Source: Thuidium tamariscinum (Eukaryota > Streptophyta > Bryopsida > Hypnales > Thuidiaceae). Taken from it: 64,000 nt of DNA. Of this stretch, positions 36,731 to 57,028 are shown piece by piece. Every line of letters begins with the position of its first letter. The stretch's first letter is position 1. The notes below the pieces were generated by a model. The model had not been told where the DNA came from and ran no database searches. It worked only from the letters and a program-made list of their open reading frames with translations. The position numbers and the translations under genes were made by a program. Location of the stretch: positions 45,227,082 through 45,291,081 of the forward strand of contig OX344751.2 of the NCBI GenBank assembly GCA_947034885.2, read 5' to 3'.

Positions 36731-36959
36731 GATATTTCGGAGAATTTCCTAGCTTCTTGAAGGTACCTTGGATTTTTCAAAGTTTACCCGGAAGTAAGCC
36801 TACAAAGTGCAAATTTAGTCGGTTGACGTCCCCCATTTTCTAATGTAATTCGGCTATTAGCCGACTTTTTCTTTTTTCCTTTGGCATCTATCCAAAATTT
36901 CAAAAATGGGGCCGGTTTTTTTTGTTTTGTTGGTGAATTTGTATTCAATCTCCATGTTT

Positions 36960-37225
36960 TTTCCTATTGTTTTTTTTAAGGTATCTTTGGCATTTATTAA
37001 CTATATTTCCCATTTTTTCCTATTGTTTCCTTTTAAGGCATCTTTGGCATTTTACTAATTATACTCCCCATTTTTTTTTCCTATTTTTTCCTTTTAAGGT
37101 ATCTCTGGCATTTATTAATTATACTTCCTATTTTTTTTCCTATTGTTTCTTTTTAAGGTATCTTTGGCATTTACTAATTATACTCCCTACTTTTTTTTAT
37201 TGTTTCCTTTTAAGGTATTTAGAGT
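36960..37225 (+). repeat. Tandem array, ~60-bp unit, about 4.5 copies
   Basis: The unit 'aaggtatctttggcattta...ctattgtttcctttt' recurs with starts near 36978, 37036, 37098, 37157 and 37213. The plus-strand frame across it (36967-37236) encodes an FLRYLWHLL-type repeat but is only the array translated. Satellite-like. Confidence 0.8.
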
Positions 37226-37615
37226 TTGAAAATTAAAAACAAAGTTGTTTTTACTACGTAGTATAACTTTGCAAATGCAAAGTTCATTTTCACAAAAAAA
37301 TTATATCAAAATTTTATGTATCCCACAACTTCTTCAAGTTTGTTATTCATTTTACAATTTGACTTTGGATTCTATAAGAGATTTCAAATATACAATCTTC
37401 TTGATGCCCTTGCTTGTCTCTATTGACAAAAAATATTAACTCAGACATCCTTTTATAACTATTGATTCTTAGTCTATGAAATTTATCTTCCATTCAAAGC
37501 AATCATTGTACGTATTTATAAGAAAAAAAATTTAATAGGAAGATAAAATAATTCCATCACAATTGTTTGTTCAAAAAATCAAAGTCCAAAATAGGCCCCT
37601 AAATTCTTGAAAGGC

Positions 37616-37850
37616 TTAACCCCTAAAGGCCCAAGGCCATTTTTCTGTCAAAAACCACTCAAAACTGCCATTTTTGTTGCACTCATCCAAAACTAATATA
37701 AGACCATAAGAGCCAGATTCATAGAAATTCTTGGTCCCCCCATTACTTTCGATGCTTATAGACAAAGGTATGACATTACCACAGACCAATACTTCAAATC
37801 TCCAATTCATTGTTCAAAACTGAGTATACTAATAAAATTTGGTATATTTA
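37616..37850 (-). mobile_element. TTAA-family element, truncated right end (inverted)
   Basis: Begins TTAACCCCTAAAGGCCCAAGG and continues 'ccatttttctgtcaaaaacc...aaaactgccatttttgt', the reverse complement of the right end of copy 2 (20160-20271). No partner end lies before copy 4 at 38192. I read it as a truncated copy on the minus strand. Confidence 0.65.
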
Positions 37851-38191
37851 TGCTTAAAAAATTTCCTAGAAATTCTATGCTTTGTCGGCTGCCCGCCGTA
37901 AAAAAGGCATTCAAAACGGTAATTTTCCTAAATACTCCAAAGGTGGACGGTCTTATTGCCGAGAATTTTTTTTCCTACCCGGTCCATTTCCAAAAATCTT
38001 CTTTTTTCATTCGGAACCACTTCCTACACTTTTCTATTTCATTCGGAAATTCCCAAAATCAACCGGCCAACTTGCTACTAACTGCCAGTACTTCCCGTAC
38101 ATTGGTGCAGTCCACTTGGACGCAGTTTCGTTTTGGTAAAGCAGTTCTGGAGAAACTGCAGGAGAAGGATGCTAGACTTGGAAGTAGGTTC

Positions 38192-39807
38192 TTAACCCCT
38201 AAAGGACCAACATGTCTTTTTGGCAACATAACTATTTCCGGCAGGTACGTGTGACTAGAGATTTTCATATTTTGGGATCAAATTTTAATAGAAGGTGTGG
38301 ACGAGGAATATCTTTAAAGCCCAACAATTTTCGTGACTTTTGACTGCATGGTTAAAAAGCTATCCCATGATATGTTGTTTATTTCTCAACTCGAGCAATT
38401 TGGGCAAATTAAAAAAAATCACTTTTTTAGAAAATAAAAATTTGAAATTGGTTTAATAGATTTATATATACATGGAAAGCTTTGAATCATTCCATTTGGA
38501 CTAATGAGTCAAAAGTTATGAAGGGTTTTAGTTTGTGGGTAGTTATAGATTCCCTACTCTAAAATAAACTTTGAAGTCCTTTATTTTACTCAATTTTTCA
38601 ATATTTTTGAAAAAAATAAAAACATTGGGTGTAGGTTGTTTATTACTCCCTCCATCCCAAAATGATCTTTTAGTTGGCCTTCTTTTCTTGTCCCAAAATG
38701 ATTTTCCTAGTGTGACTAGGAGAAAAAAAAACCCGGGAAATGAATTCCTCCTTGTAATGGACAATGGATGGCATTGCTTGTGAGTGCGGCCATCATCACA
38801 AGAGCCCACACAGTGAGCTTATAATTTAATGTAGTGGAGAAGGTCCATAGTAACTTCACCATGATTCCAAAGTTATGGGTAACAATTCTAAAAGTTATTT
38901 TCAGAAATTGGATGGACTTGTGTGGTGGTTTCCGTTTCTATTTTCATCCAATTTGTTGTTTTGCTCGGCCTTGTTGTTGTCCTATTCATTTGCAATGATA
39001 CTATTTTTTTCATTTGCCTGATAAGATGAAATGAAAAAACTATATGCATTGTAAACTTTTAACACGGGAAATACAAGTCAGCAAATCAACTAGCATGCAA
39101 AGTTTTCAATCTGATGGCCAGCGGTGCTCTTCCCCGGAGGCCTAAAAAAACCAACTTTCAAAAATCTATAACTTTCATTTGAATACAAATTAGAAACTCA
39201 AATTTGGAAAATAAAAGGAGAGCATCAAACTTTATGTGCTCTGCCAAACGGAATTAAAAAATTTTGATTTTTGACCTTAATCCATAACATTTAGTTGAAC
39301 AAGAAGATCATTTTGGGACGAAGGGAGTACAACATTTGAACCATTGGGATTGGCAAGTTTCAATTTCACAAATAAATTTTTAACAATTTAGTATTTTGAA
39401 TCATTCTCTACTTCTTTTTACTTACTATTTTTTTTCTATATGTTGTCCAATTCCAAATGATTAAAATTTTTTTGAGCATGTAGCCAACCTGCCTTGGAGA
39501 ATGAATCCAAAGAAGCACCACCATTTTGGACTCTTTTCCATGCAAATGTGAGCTTGTAAAGTGCAGCTGCCCGAATTTTCGCAGTGATAAAAAAAGGATT
39601 TTTGTAACTTCAAACACTAATATCTTGTAATCCACACGGTAAAAATTTCTGAAATTTTTTCCTCGTCTTCTCAAACCTGAATACTACAAGATCCTACGGT
39701 TATATGTGTACAAAAACAATATTTTCCGAATATTTGGTACTTGTGTTAGAAATGGCAGTTTTGGAGGTTTTTTTGTGAAAACATAGTCAAAGAACTTTAG
39801 GGGTTAA
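38192..39807 (+). mobile_element. TTAA-family element copy 4, interrupted by a nested element
   Basis: Left end TTAACCCCTAAAGGACCAA at 38192, right end CTTTAGGGGTTAA at 39807. The right half matches copy 3: 'caaacactaatatctt', 'acaagatcctacggtta' and 'agaaatggcagtttt'. A 682-bp Stowaway-like element plus its TA duplication splits it. Without that insert the length is about 932 bp, nearly equal to copy 2. No transposase. Confidence 0.85.
38646..39327. mobile_element. Stowaway-like (Tc1/mariner) element nested in TTAA copy 4
   Basis: The left end CTCCCTCCATCCCAAAATGA and the right end (reverse complement CTCCCTTCGTCCCAAAATGA) match in 22 of the first 24 bases and fit the plant Stowaway consensus CTCCCTCCGTCCC. 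TA flanks both ends (38644-38645, 39328-39329). The 682-bp size is longer than typical Stowaway MITEs, and no transposase is visible. Confidence 0.88.
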
Positions 39808-40427
39808 TCTGGCTGGCTGCGTGTTGAATCGATTCAAATTTGTAAAGCTCTGTCCCATTTGACCCTAAAACATGTGGTCGTTCTGTAGTGCATGGATTCA
39901 GCTATGATATCCGAGTTTCCAAGATGAAAACCTAGAAAAGAACAAAGCCCTCAGTGAGCGAGTTGCAACGATAGTAAAGAAGCGTACATGCATTCCAGGG
40001 CATCTTGTTTTATCTTGAGTTGTGCACCAGGAGGATGGCTTCGCGCCCATTTCATAACCTTCAGATAAAAAGTTGCATGCTCTACCTTTGTTGTTTGAGA
40101 GATAAGGCGATGTGATACTTCAGACAGGTGTTGCGATCGAGGCTGATGAAGCACACATGGAAGTCTGTGACAGCGTTGTTGTGCTTAAGACTTCAACAAA
40201 TTCGGTTAGAAGCAGAAAAGTTTGTACAAATTAGTGAGGTCAGTCCGACATTTCGTGGAGGAGGCATATACGAGAGCAACTATCGTAAATTATGCAAAAT
40301 TCAGTTGGCAGAAGAACTATGAATTTGAAGGTAACAGTAGTGAGAATAATAGTAATAAAAGAGGGCAACATATTCCGTTTACCAACATTGCTCGATGGTG
40401 CATTAAGTATGTCCCGTAATGAAACAA
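39808..40427. other. Intergenic between mobile DNA and the GluRS gene
   Basis: Composition rises towards gene-like values. The last few hundred bases are downstream of the GluRS stop at 40428 and probably include its 3' untranslated region. The frames at 39951-40480 have no domain. Confidence 0.4.
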
Positions 40428-43152
40428 TTACAAGGGTTTTTGACTTCCAGGTGGTTTGTGCTGCCTGCCATCTGGAATAGCAATGAGCACAATAGGTCTT
40501 GCTGACCGCAAGAAGGGCACATCACACATGTAGTACCCCTTCCTCTCCAACTGAATGATTTCGCCACGCTGCAAGTTCCGCATGTTGGCGTCTCCAACTG
40601 CTGACGTCTCGATACGGGTTACAGGGTTCAGGACGTCGATAAACTCGTCGGTTTCCTCGAGCTTTTTCTTTGTGATCAGGTGGTCTAAGTCAACAAGAGT
40701 GAGGGGAACCAACTCGGACGTCTCAGGTAGCCATGTTAGCTTCAGCTTGGTGACCTTCACTGAACCCTCCAAATGCAGCTCTCCCTTGAGACCTGTCACT
40801 AGACCGTTCTGGTCTCGTTCCACCTTTCTGATGAATGCGTTGCCCCAGTCCATAAGCGTCACTTCCTCTCCTTCAGACACAGCGTTTGCATCTGCCAGGT
40901 CGAGCCACACTCTCTTCGTGAAAACTGTAGCTTTCTTCCCGGCGTCCTCGAATTTCTTATGTCGAAGAATAACTCGAGTGAAAGGAGTCTCAGGACCATT
41001 GCTTAGGTCAAGCAGAACCTTTCCCTCCGAAATCACAGCTGTGTGCCTCGGACACACCGGGTCAATAATCTTCTTGTTGATTGTCCATAACTTGTCCCAC
41101 TCCATCAGATTCAAATTCTTTGATGCACCCTGAGCATAAACGAAGACACAGATACTGAGTGATACTGCTCACGCTTCCTGATAGCATAATCACACTTTTC
41201 ACATTGAAGGAAACAGGAAAAGAAAAAATGATCACAATCAGAAATCCCTCTAATGTAGTGAACCTTTTCTTGCGGGATACCTTTTGCCATGGGCAGGGCA
41301 TGAATAGGCCATAAGTACAGTGGATACTGTTGTCATAAGCACGTAGAATCGAGTGAATATGACAACGTACAAGTACTGAAGAATTAAAGTCTACCCAAGG
41401 CTTTACTCACCCTATGAGAACATTTTGAAACTTCAGAACTTATTCATGGAGTGTCAAAATGATGTTTAATTCAGTGCGTTGAAAAGATCCAAATCGAAGA
41501 ATATGTACATAAATTTCAGTCTAGTAAGAGATAACACTCAAAACAGCTGAAAATGCCACGGGAATGGATTCCCTACCTGATATCTTATGCTTTCTGATAG
41601 CTGCATCACATCTTTGCATCGAAGAAATCAAAGAAAAATAAACCCTAAGTCGCAAAACCATACCTGCGATAAGATAAACTGCTTGAGGGCTTCAACTGTT
41701 AGCCCCCGACGGATGATCCCTTGCACAGTGGGAAAGCGAGGATCATTCCAACCCTCCACTCGTCCGTTGTCCACAAACCACTGCAGCTTCCGTTTACTAA
41801 GCAGCGTGTACACAAAATTCAAACGGCTGAAGTCCCACACAAGCACACGTCTCAGTTGCATGTCTTCCAAGACTCGGTAATACTGTTCATTTCGATCGTG
41901 ATACTCGCTGCTTCGAAGTGCATGAGTGACGCCTTCAATACTATCCACATAGGGGCAGGCAAAATCGTAAGTGGGATAGACCTTGTACTTAGCTCCCACA
42001 CGGTGGTGAGAGGTAGGGTTGCAACGGTAGTATACAGGGTCTCGTAAAGATGCATTCGGGTTGGTCATGTCGAGCTTGCCACGGACACAATACTTCACAC
42101 CCTTTTCCGTGCCAGCTACCATTTCCTGCCAGTATTTCAAATTCTCCTCAACCGTTTGGTTTCGGCATTTGGACTCGATGAGAGCCTTCCTCTCTATCTG
42201 CATTTGCTCCCGCTCTGTGTCATCCGTGTATGCCTTTCCTTCTTTGATCAGCTTCTCACACATGGCCATGAGCTCGGGGAAGTAATCGGAGGTGTAGGTC
42301 ACGATATCCCCCTTGATTCCTAATGTCTCTAGATCATGCAGAATGCTGTCAACAAACTCATCCTTCTCTTTGGATGGATTTGTGTCATCGAACCGGATGA
42401 TCAGGCGTCCTTTGTACTTCTGGGCAAAGAACTGGTTCATTAGAGCAGCCTTGGCGTGACCAATGTGGAGGTAACCACTTGGCTCGGGAGGAAATCGAGT
42501 GCATACTTTGCCCATTTCTGCACCCGGCAAATCCGCTTCAGACGACCCATCCAACTTCTCGCTTGTTGCCTCGGCGATCACGGTCGCAGCGCTCTCTGTC
42601 TCTGCGACGACGGGCTTTCCACCTCCGCGCCGAGGCAGAACCTCCACAATGGCAGGATACTGGGCCAGAATGCAATTGTACCATCGAGCGAGATTAGGGT
42701 ACTTTGAGGACTTACGCAAGCTCTCCCACCTTGGTCCGACTTTCCCTAGGTACGCAATGACGGTAATGTCGGCAATGCTCAGATCGTTGCCAACGAGAAA
42801 GGTCCGCAAGGTCAAATAAGTGTTTGCGTAGGCGCAAGCCCCCTCGAACTCGGATCCCACGCTGAATGCGGGTGCATAAGCAACCCACTCGTCCACCTAA
42901 AAGCAACAACTTGGAGTTGAGGGGTTTGCATTCAAAATGGACCGGCCAACCATTGCAGCTCACGAATATCAGACTCCTAGATCAAAATCTCAAACTAAGA
43001 CTGGAACCCCAATCTCGAAACGTGAAATCAAAGACAGAATACAATTGACGGCACACAGTACTTACTTCAGTCGAGGAAGTGTTGAGGTCTTCTGCTTTGG
43101 TGCCTTTGAATGTATCAAGGATCCTTGCCAACAACTGCTTGATCTCCGCCAT
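40428..43152 (-). CDS. Glutamyl-tRNA synthetase, cytosolic type
   Basis: Attaches glutamate to tRNA-Glu in the cytosol. Three exons, in order 43152-43066, 42896-41664 and 41129-40428, separated by GT-AG introns of 169 and 534 bp, all phase 0, give 673 residues. A GST-like C-terminal subdomain lies at about 30-115 (VDEWVAYAP, FLVGNDLSIADI, PNLARWYN), then a low-complexity linker. The class I catalytic core starts at about 158 with RFPPEPSGYLHIGHAKAALM (HIGH at 173-176), and the KMSKS loop is LLSKRK (394-399). The eukaryote-type beta-barrel anticodon-binding domain spans about 445-665, from GASKNLNLMEWDKLW to the PIVLIAIPDGRQ ending. These sequences match plant cytosolic GluRS rather than GlnRS. 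The ATG was chosen because an in-frame TAG lies just upstream. The N-terminus is about 40 residues shorter than in Arabidopsis: the thioredoxin-like half of the GST module is missing or lies in unseen exons. Confidence 0.93.
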
Positions 43153-43213
43153 GTCTGAAATCTCAATCAAACCCTACCACAGGGGCCAATCCACGGCAGC
43201 TTAAACCCGCCGG

Positions 43214-43227
43214 AAACCCTAACCCTT
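43214..43227 (-). promoter_or_regulatory. Telo-box upstream of GluRS
   Basis: AAACCCTAACCCTT lies about 60 bp upstream of the GluRS start codon. AAACCCTAA telo-boxes are known in promoters and leaders of many plant translation genes, so the position makes sense. The regulatory role here is inferred. Confidence 0.5.
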
Positions 43228-44556
43228 TCACCGTATTCTCCGAGCTCTGCCCCAAACTTGACACCCACGAAATGAGCACAAAGATCTGCACTATCGATAG
43301 CAATCCAACTCCTTGAACACCAAAACCTTCCTGAAAATGTCAAACAAAGAAACCATAAGCACCACATTACGGGTTGTCACACTTTCTCTGAGAATGAAAC
43401 TTCTGTAAAGAATGAGAAGTCGTGCAGTGAAAAGAGGAGCCAATAGTAACCTTTGTCCATAAACAAGGTGTTACACCCCTTTTGTGTCGTGTAGAGAGTG
43501 AGAATGGAAAATGGAATTTATCTACTATTCTAGATGCAACGCAGGCTGGAGAGTCATTCGGACTTTAGGGTCAGTAAATATTTTTTTCCACATGACTGGG
43601 TCAGTACTCATGGCCCATGGCCACTCTGATCGGGTTTTTCAAAAATACAGAGCTGAAACAAGTCCACTTCGAACTGAAGATCTGTGGATTCATAGTTGAC
43701 CTTCATAGTTAAAATTTGATTTATCTGGTGTAGATTCACATAGACAATTGACAGGGACTAGAGACCAAGCAACTCTCATTTCAAAGGTAAGGAGGATCGT
43801 ACTTAAAGCCCAAGAACCCTAACAGGCTTTTGTAAACCAGGAATAATGCAATCAGGCCCAGCTGGCTCCACATAAGTCTCACGAGCAAGACCATAGCCAA
43901 TCTGGATGCTGTTATCATCAACAGAAGACCATTAGCAAATGTTTTAAGAAATCCAACCGGAATAAGAGCTTCTGTCACTCTAAAAGTTTCAAATCGTTTG
44001 TCTGATCCACAAGTATCCGAAACAGCTCAGAAATTGAAGTCAAGCGTTGTACCCATCCCTAAACCCTAAATCAATGTGGAAGATTCAATCAGTCACAAAC
44101 GCTGCCATATTTGAATAGAGAAGTAATCTGGCAAGCAGCTAGAACGAATCGTTTGTGATTGAATTTACAACAAAATATACAAACCCTAACACAACTTGTG
44201 CGATCCTTGCCTTCTTAATTAGAGCTGGTGCTGCTTCAATGTTCCTCTATCTCAGACCCTAAGTCACGACTCAAACCCTACCTCATCGTAATGAAAATCA
44301 CTGACCCTAATACCTGCAGTCGAAGCCGCAATCAGCGCAAAAGATGAAGCTCTCCAGCTACTGGACTCCCCAACGACAACCAGGGTGAAAACTTCAATCA
44401 AAGGCACAGAGTGGAGGCGAGATTGTTGACCCAAGTGCCCTAGTCCAAGTCTGGCGTACATGCAGTTAGGACTTTGCGTATTTTTTGAGATTTCAGAGAA
44501 TTAAATTTGTATTTGTTATTTTTGAAGAATGGAAATTTAATTTGACACAGGTGACA
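43228..44556 (-). other. GluRS 5' flank, telo-box-rich, no gene supported
   Basis: Several further CCCTAAA/AAACCCTA motifs occur (about 44059, 44183, 44274). Minus-strand frames at 43781-43978 (65 codons, hydrophobic) and 44264-44461 are too short and without a family I recognise. The region may be the promoter and leader of GluRS or a small unknown gene. Confidence 0.35.
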
Positions 44557-44558
44557 TA

Positions 44559-44967
44559 AGGTAGAGGTACCCAATTACCCATTGTCAATCACTTAAGCAA
44601 TTTTCAGGTGGATTGTGACTAGTATGAGGCAAGTGAAATTTTTACCAAGTAGGAAGATAGGAAATATAAAAATTTCAAATTTTTCAGAATTTTATTTCCA
44701 AAATTAAAATTACTATGATTTTCGGAAACCAAAAAGTTGTTCGGACTAATAGCCAATGTCTAAATTCTTCCAATTTTAATCATAGACCAAGTACTTTCTT
44801 GCTCACTACTTTGGCACATGTCTTATGATCTTATTGAGCCAAACCTTGAAAAGGAAGAAAAAACACATTCCAATATTTGGTTGGAAATATGTTCTAGCCT
44901 TGGTTGAAAATAGTTGTACTCTACAAGTTGGATATGGGTCCCTAGTCAGGAATGGGTACCTCTACCT
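44559..44967. mobile_element. TA-flanked MITE, AGGTAGA family copy 2
   Basis: Ends AGGTAGAGGTACCCA...TGGGTACCTCTACCT form a perfect 15-bp inverted repeat, flanked by TA (44557-44558, 44968-44969). The 409-bp interior is AT-rich and non-coding. The ends match copies at 4110 and 45030; the interior appears different from those two. Confidence 0.8.
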
Positions 44968-45029
44968 TAATTTGTTGAAAGTGCTTTGAAGATGATTATG
45001 TTGTTGTTGAGCAAAGTTGTAGTTGAGTA

Positions 45030-45398
45030 AGGTAGATGTATCCATTACTAACACACACACCATCAATAATAAATAGGGTATCTTTTTCCAACCAAGATTG
45101 GAATGGATTTCCATTTTCTCCAATGACACATAAGTGAATACAAAAGTAGGAAATAATTAGCAGGAAAGTAGTTTTTGGATGATCAGAATTAGATGACTCT
45201 AGAAGTTGGTCATAGGTCAAGCCCAACTTAAGCCTCTCAAAATTCATAGTAATGTCATTTCAAGAAATAAAATTACCAAATTTTTTGCAATCTCCATTAT
45301 TTCTATCAATGTACCTCTAAAAATCTTTGTTTTGCTTTTGCACTATCCTAGATTGTGTTCAAATGTGCTTATTCTATTGATTATGGGTACATCTACCT
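45030..45398. mobile_element. TA-flanked MITE, AGGTAGA family copy 3
   Basis: Ends AGGTAGATGTATCCA...TGGGTACATCTACCT with TA on each side (45028-45029, 45399-45400). The 369-bp interior is homologous to copy 1 at 4110-4505. It lies only about 60 bp from copy 2. Confidence 0.8.
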
Positions 45399-45801
45399 TA
45401 GCATAATTTTCATAGAGATCAAGTACATTTATGCTTAGTTCATATTGTTACAAGGTCAAAATGTTCTCAAAAAAATCTAAATTCTTTTAAGACAATTTGA
45501 CTCAATGACAAGATCACTTTGCCTAAAGAAATGGACCTCGTGAGGTATGCTCTAAGTTGAAGAATAATCTATATGTTGGCTTGTATGCGACATATTACTT
45601 GTTTAAGAGATAATTCCACAATTATTATTTACATTCTTGATATTGGTGCATATTTGTTCACCATACCATTTGGTTCTTGGGATTAAAGAATCAAGACCTT
45701 TATAAGCCATTTGTATGTAGATGCATGCTATGAATGAAAGAGTCTCCTTCATCCACAAGCTAGCATATTTTTTGTATCAAGCGCAAGGATTTATTATGTT
45801 A

Positions 45802-45855
<54 letters not shown>

Positions 45856-48805
45856 TTTCATGAAATTTCTCTCCTCCTAAGATATTGATGTTTAAGTATA
45901 TAGGCTTTGAGAGGCTAATTTTTTGATTGTATGACTACTTTAATTAAATGAATAAAATCAAACATGACATAATTTCAAAATATGTCCCTTTATCTTCTTG
46001 ATCACTAGAATCCAACTTTCTTAATCTCTAAATGTCTAAGCTTTTTCAAATGTATTTTGATTATGAAAAAAGTGCATTAGCTTATAGTCATCTCTAATGA
46101 AGCAAATTGTTATTTTTCCAATATATAATCATATAGATGTTTAAAGAGCTTGTTTTTTTTATATGTAAATAAATTTTGAGCACAAAATTGCAACTATTTT
46201 AAGGTATAGATAGGGGTACCCCAAATTTCAACATTCATTCATGTATTGGATAGAAAATATCACATTAGTGCATATCACATATCAATAATTATGGTCTCAT
46301 CCAAAATTTGGCAAACTCATTCAAGAATTTTTTTTAATTTGAATTCTTCTAATAAACAATGTCATAGTGTATCACCATTTTTTTAGCCAAGTCACTTTCT
46401 CTATAGTTCAATTTGGCAATATTTTGCTTCCCAATAATGCCATATGCTAAAAGAACACTCAATTCATGAGTTTGGTTTTGGAAACCATATTGCCAATTAT
46501 AGAGGCAAAGAAAACTTTAGTACTAGTCTAAGCCATTCTACTCATTACCCCATTAGCAAAATCAATCCCCATTTAGATGAGTCTTTATTGAACAAATGTT
46601 GACTTTGGATGAAAAGAGAGGGCATTACATCAAACATAAGCCACAATAGTGTGATGTGTGTAGATTTTTAAATATAATTGTATGTTGCTACTTGAATATT
46701 GAATTGTAAATTCCCAATCCTTGAATATGTTGATGAAGTAAGATACATTCATAGTGCAATGACAATTTGATAAAAGCAACAAAGCCTTTGATAACTTAGC
46801 GTATGTTATAGAGATCAAGGTGAATATCAAATTCTTACATTGTAGTAATTGAATATAATTATATATAATATATGATCTAAATTTATGAATTATTTTTGAA
46901 AAATATAAGTCCTTGTTAAATCTTCTCTATAACAATCACTATGATACAATGGAATGTTGTTTAACCCCTAATTGCTGAGTCAACCATATATGGTTGATCT
47001 AAAATTTCAAGCCTATTTCTATGTGGGCAATTAATTTCTTTGACCATTTAAAAAAAATTCAAATAGTTTTAAGAATTAACTATTGAAAACTTTCATTTTT
47101 AACTAAAAAAAATACATATTTTATTATTGAGAGGTCTTCAAAGGCATACATGTACCATAAGTGAAAAGTAAAGCTTGCCAATTTTACTTCATTTCCTAAC
47201 TTTATGTAAAATTTAGCAATTTCACTTGATTTGAGATCTAAGAAATTGTACATATCCATTTGCTTTGAGAATGGTTCCAATGGAAAAAATTAAGTCTTTT
47301 CATGATATTCACCATTGAGAATGTAAACATGCAAGTGTAGATTTGAAGCTATTTGCAATTTCTTCTTATAAAAAACAATTGCATTTCAACAATTACAAAG
47401 TGGATTGTGTAATGAGTTTAGTAGCTTTTCACGTGAAATTCAGTTTTTTAGAAATGCATTTCAGTATGCTAACACTCTTTGTAGTTGTTCATGTCACTTC
47501 CAGTTCCCAAAAAAATTTATATGCAAATTTGGGAAACATTGTGGGAAAATGTATGATACTAAATATAGAAAATGTACTCTTCTCTCGTTATAATCATACA
47601 ACTCCTTTATGGCAACAACAAAGGGTAGACTAATCTTTGTTTTGTACAATACTTTGAGATTTAACAAAGTGTGATGTCTTCACTGACTACATTCTTGACA
47701 CCACTCAAAAGCTTTTGGCAAGGAAGGGTACATGGACTTTGTTTTGTGACTAAGTTATTGAATTTCAAAGATTTTTATGAACAAAAAAATTGAATTAAAT
47801 TTTCTCTTATATTTAAGAACGCCATAACTTTTGCATTGCACATCCAAACACCACAAAACAAAGTCCTTGTACTCCTTCATGTATCAAGAACACAACATCA
47901 CAGTGCAACAAAGTGCACACAAGATAATGAATTTCAAAGTTTTTGCAAATTAATAAATTAGAAAATTATACTTTTACTTTTTATTTGGGCTGTGGCAACG
48001 ACACAGGGCACACCAGTAATAGATTATGTCATCACTTTGGCACTTCATAAATACGAAACCAAACACCCTACCCCAGCATGAGCATGTTATCACCCTATCT
48101 TCATTGCTACAAAAGCTACCAAATTTTCAATCTAACTTGCAGGTCAGTTTAGCAGCAGTGTGTACAAAGCATCAAGGGAATCCAGAGGAAATTAAATGGA
48201 GCTCTTACCCCGGGAACCACTTTGAGTCGAATTTGCTCCTTCAATTACTGACACAATGGCAGGGTTTAGGTTTCTTTATGACCGCACTGCTTCAGCACTC
48301 GTCTCCTGGGCACAAAAACTGGAAAGTTTTCATTATTGGAGAGGTAACATCTCAAGAATTTTCGTCCTATTGTCAATCCCACCTTGACAGGATCTTCAAT
48401 CTAAACAATCAGACCCCTCCATAATGACGGCATTATGTCAATCATTAAAGGCGTAAGAGAATAAGCTAAGTTCCAAAAAAAGTCGAAGACTATGCTCTTC
48501 TTTATAAACGTGCTGTAAACTCCACCAATCTGCTCCATATTCGATTGTTTTGTGATAAGCGAGCAAACGCCGATGCAGTCACGACAAAGCTTGATACAGA
48601 TTCCAGCATCCTTTCGCCTTTCAAAAAGTCCAAAACAGGGTACAGCATATATGCACATCAAGTGTTCAGATTATTGCATGATCAAAAATGTTTCGGATTC
48701 TCTTCATCATCGCTGATGTAAAGCTTCGAAGCAACTTCCTACCCAACTATATTTACAATATTCAGCAGCTTGAAGCACCATCATGAGAAAAAACTAGTTC
48801 AATTT
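45399..48805. other. AT-rich intergenic with (TA)n and a dispersed repeat
   Basis: A (TA)n tract at about 45807-45838 runs into a T-tract. At about 47820-48020 is the partner of the dispersed repeat at 1583-1860. At 46205 'aaggtatagataggggtacccc' resembles a worn AGGTAGA-family end. A 132-codon plus-strand frame at 48026-48424 has no domain I recognise. The last bases before 48806 should be the helicase 3' untranslated region. Confidence 0.4.

Positions 48806-57028
<8,223 letters not shown>

Noticed and set aside
36967..37236. 89-codon hydrophobic repeat protein
   Set aside because: It is the 60-bp tandem array read in one frame; unit lengths vary and it has no start context or family.
43781..43978. 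65-codon hydrophobic minus-strand frame upstream of GluRS
   Set aside because: Looks membrane-like but matches no small membrane protein family I know. Too short to support.
46964..47000. Possible further TTAA-family end (TTAACCCCTAATTGCTGAG)
   Set aside because: Only the outer 12 bases match; the following bases and interior do not, and no partner end was found.
48026..48424. 132-codon plus-strand frame downstream of the helicase
   Set aside because: No recognisable domain and no splice or neighbour support. It starts next to a dispersed repeat. Kept only as a remark.
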